Both the position numbers and the translations under genes were made by a program. The notes beneath the pieces are model-generated. The model worked only from the letters and a program-made list of their open reading frames with translations. It did not search any database and was not told the DNA's origin. From contig RQOI01000468.1 of the NCBI GenBank assembly GCA_003854995.1, forward strand, positions 1 to 7,231: a stretch of 7,231 nt of DNA. Reading direction: 5' to 3'. Every line of letters starts with the position of its first letter. Positions within the stretch are counted from its first letter, which is position 1. Positions 5,927 through 7,231 of the stretch are shown in pieces. The DNA comes from Candidatus Zhuqueibacterota bacterium. GTDB lineage: Bacteria; Zhuqueibacterota; Zhuqueibacteria; Residuimicrobiales; Krinioviventaceae.

Positions 5927-5953
5927 ATATATAAGAATAAGTCGAAATTGCAA
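5926..5953 (-). promoter_or_regulatory. Candidate vapBC promoter
   Basis: On the minus strand TTGCAA (5948-5953) and TATATT (5926-5931) are 16 bases apart, with transcription expected near 5919, about 34 bases before the vapB ATG. The region is strongly AT-rich. A palindromic operator candidate abuts the -10 element. Confidence 0.48.
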
Positions 5954-5981
5954 GGATATTCTCAGGACAAGCAGAATAGGA

Positions 5982-6010
5982 TTGAAAGTTTACCTTTCAT
6001 TGCCTAACTT
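5982..6010 (+). promoter_or_regulatory. Candidate promoter of the ABC transporter operon
   Basis: TTGAAA (5982-5987) and TAACTT (6005-6010) are separated by 17 bases, giving a start near 6017 and a leader of about 30 bases before the ATG at 6047. It is divergent from the vapBC promoter in a 161-base shared gap. An inverted repeat, TGAAAG-N5-CTTTCA (5983-5999), overlaps the -35 element and could be an operator. Confidence 0.42.
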
Positions 6011-6046
6011 TTGGTATTGGACAGCTTAAAATTCAAAGGCTTGATC

Positions 6047-6901
6047 ATGATAACCGTCACCAACCTGGACTTTACCTATCCGGGTAACGAAAAGCCAACC
6101 CTGAAGGGCCTATCCTTCTCCATCGAAAAGGGCGAAATATTCGGTTTTCTCGGACCGTCCGGCGCGGGCAAGAGCACCACACAAAAAATCATCAACGGCA
6201 TTTTAAAAAATTATCAAGGTTCGGTTCATGTTCTGGGTCGCGAAATGCGCCGGGCGGACCATTCTATTTATGAGCATATCGGCGTGGCATTCGAATTTCC
6301 CAATCTCTATGCAAAATTCACTGCGCTGGAGAACCTGCAGCTTTTCCGATCATTTTACAAGGAGACAGCTCGAGAGCCGGAAAAATTGCTCGCCATGGTT
6401 GGCCTGGCCGATGACTGTCATACCCGCGTGGCTGCATTTTCAAAGGGAATGCGCGTGCGCCTGAATTTCGTCCGCGCTTTGCTCAATGAACCGGACATTC
6501 TCTTCCTCGACGAGCCCACGGCCGGTCTCGATCCGATGAACGCGCGCTGCGTGAAAAATATCATCCTCGATCTGAAAAAGCAGGGCACAACCATCTTTCT
6601 CACCACGCACAATATGACCGACGCCGACGAATTGTGCGACCGCGTTGGATTCATCGTGAGTGGCGAACTGATCGTGATCGATTCGCCGAGGAATCTGAAA
6701 TTGCAGCACAGCACCAAGACCGTCCATATCGAGTATCGACTGGACGACCATAGGGAGCATAAGGAATTCCCATTGCTGAATATTGGCACAAACCAGGAAT
6801 TCCTCAATATCATCAAGACAACATCTATAGAGACCATCCACACCGGCGAAGCGACGCTGGAAGATATTTTCATAAAAATCACCGGACAAAAACTGCAATG
6901 A
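6047..6901 (+). CDS. ABC-2 type transporter ATP-binding protein
   Basis: This is a 284-residue cytoplasmic ATPase that would drive the membrane protein encoded next. Walker A is GPSGAGKST (36-44), Walker B ILFLDE ends at Glu156, the D-loop is AGLD (159-162), and the H-loop histidine is His188 in LTTH. The signature is FSKGM (131-135), a common variant of LSGGQ in ABC-2 exporters. The Q-loop position in GVAFEFPNLY carries Glu83 instead of Gln, seen in a drug-export-like branch (fluoroquinolone or bacitracin exporter relatives). A C-terminal extension after about 215 ends in ATLEDIFIKITG, as in CcmA/BcrA-type ATPases. The ATG at 6047 with AAAGG (6035-6039) is preferred; a TTG at 6011 in the same frame would add 12 residues before the conserved ITVTNLDFTYPG start. 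The cargo is unknown. Confidence 0.94.
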   Translation: MITVTNLDFTYPGNEKPTLKGLSFSIEKGEIFGFLGPSGAGKSTTQKIINGILKNYQGSVHVLGREMRRADHSIYEHIGVAFEFPNLYAKFTALENLQLFRSFYKETAREPEKLLAMVGLADDCHTRVAAFSKGMRVRLNFVRALLNEPDILFLDEPTAGLDPMNARCVKNIILDLKKQGTTIFLTTHNMTDADELCDRVGFIVSGELIVIDSPRNLKLQHSTKTVHIEYRLDDHREHKEFPLLNIGTNQEFLNIIKTTSIETIHTGEATLEDIFIKITGQKLQ

Positions 6902-7231
6902 TACGTCGAATGGTGCAATTGTTCCGCTACGACGTGCTATTTCAGTTTCGGCACGGTTTCTATTTTATCTATTTGCTGGTATCAGCCATTTATATCATTG
7001 CTCTTTTCAATATTCCGACAGCACAGCGTCTGGTAGTGACAAACCTACTCGTCTTCTCGGACACATCCGTGCTGGGCCTCACATTTGTCGGCGCAATTTT
7101 ATTGCTGGAAAAGCAGCAGCGCATTCTGCACAGTCTATTTGTCACACCATTGAAGCTGTCCGAGTACCTCCTTGCCAAAGTGCTGTCTCTCAGCCTCATC
7201 GCCTTGCTGGCCAGTCTGCTGATCCTCCTGA
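6898..7231 (+). CDS. ABC-2 type transporter permease, N-terminal 111 residues (cut by right edge)
   Basis: The ATG at 6898 overlaps the ATPase stop (ATGA), so the two proteins are translationally coupled and should form one exporter. The visible part begins MIRRMVQLFRYDVLFQFRHG, a basic amphipathic start typical of ABC-2 permeases. A first membrane span lies at about 22-39 and a second at about 58-71. The charged EKQQRI segment then precedes VTPLKLSEYLLAK (82-94), a cytoplasmic coupling-helix region seen in this family, and a third span starts near 95. The frame is open to the window edge and there is no in-frame stop. An alternative ATG four codons later (6910) is possible but lacks the overlap. 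A two-gene ATPase plus permease unit resembles small multidrug or antibiotic exporters; the substrate cannot be inferred. Confidence 0.9.
   Translation, partial: MIRRMVQLFRYDVLFQFRHGFYFIYLLVSAIYIIALFNIPTAQRLVVTNLLVFSDTSVLGLTFVGAILLLEKQQRILHSLFVTPLKLSEYLLAKVLSLSLIALLASLLILL

Noticed and set aside
6011..6046. TTG start for the ABC ATPase
   Set aside because: The added 12 residues are not part of the conserved ABC start, and AAAGG is correctly placed for the ATG at 6047.
6418..6918. Minus-strand frames of 152 and 166 codons opposite the ABC ATPase
   Set aside because: The opposite strand encodes complete Walker A, signature, Walker B and H-loop motifs; the minus frames show nothing recognisable.

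Overview
The window looks like a chromosomal segment from a free-living Gram-negative bacterium, probably of the Bacteroidota/FCB-type or a related candidate lineage. The reasons are a Tat-exported Gfo/Idh/MocA oxidoreductase of the QKP subtype, a lipoprotein DUF1080 (3-keto-disaccharide hydrolase) protein, a lipoprotein-anchored Dcp-type M3 peptidase whose N-terminus resembles Bacteroidota Dcp, and several short lipoprotein signal peptides. The phylum is an inference. There are no RNA genes, CRISPR arrays, insertion sequences or phage genes. No gap between genes exceeds 300 bases; the largest is about 180.

Layout. Seven genes run on the minus strand, so in transcription order from right to left: an AbrB-type antitoxin (vapB, 5631-5885), a PIN-domain toxin (vapC, 5239-5634), a Dcp-like M3 metallopeptidase lipoprotein (3138-5228), a DUF1080 lipoprotein (2333-2983), a small unrecognised lipoprotein (1899-2285), a secreted alpha/beta hydrolase (786-1718), and the N-terminal half of a Tat-exported Gfo/Idh/MocA oxidoreductase that runs off the left edge (1-731). 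Diverging from vapB on the plus strand are an ABC-2-type ATPase (6047-6901) and, overlapping it by 4 bases, the start of its permease, cut by the right edge (6898-7231). Both edge genes are open at the window boundary and were found by direct translation.

How the genes relate. The Gfo/Idh/MocA enzyme and the DUF1080 protein are both predicted to act outside the cytoplasm. They belong to families known to cooperate in sugar breakdown through 3-keto-glycosides. The Dcp-like peptidase and the proline-iminopeptidase-like hydrolase are also exported and fit peptide scavenging. The vapBC pair is a complete type II toxin-antitoxin module of visibly lower GC than its neighbours. It has an inverted repeat over its own promoter, and its toxin gene ends inside the ribosome binding site of the peptidase gene. 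The ABC pair resembles small two-gene drug-export-type ABC-2 systems.

I found no convincing new defence system or mobile element. The points most worth a second look are the vapBC/dcp junction with a candidate dcp promoter inside vapC, the vapBC operator, the possible 3-keto-glycoside gene set, the odd hairpin after dcp, and the unrecognised lipoprotein.
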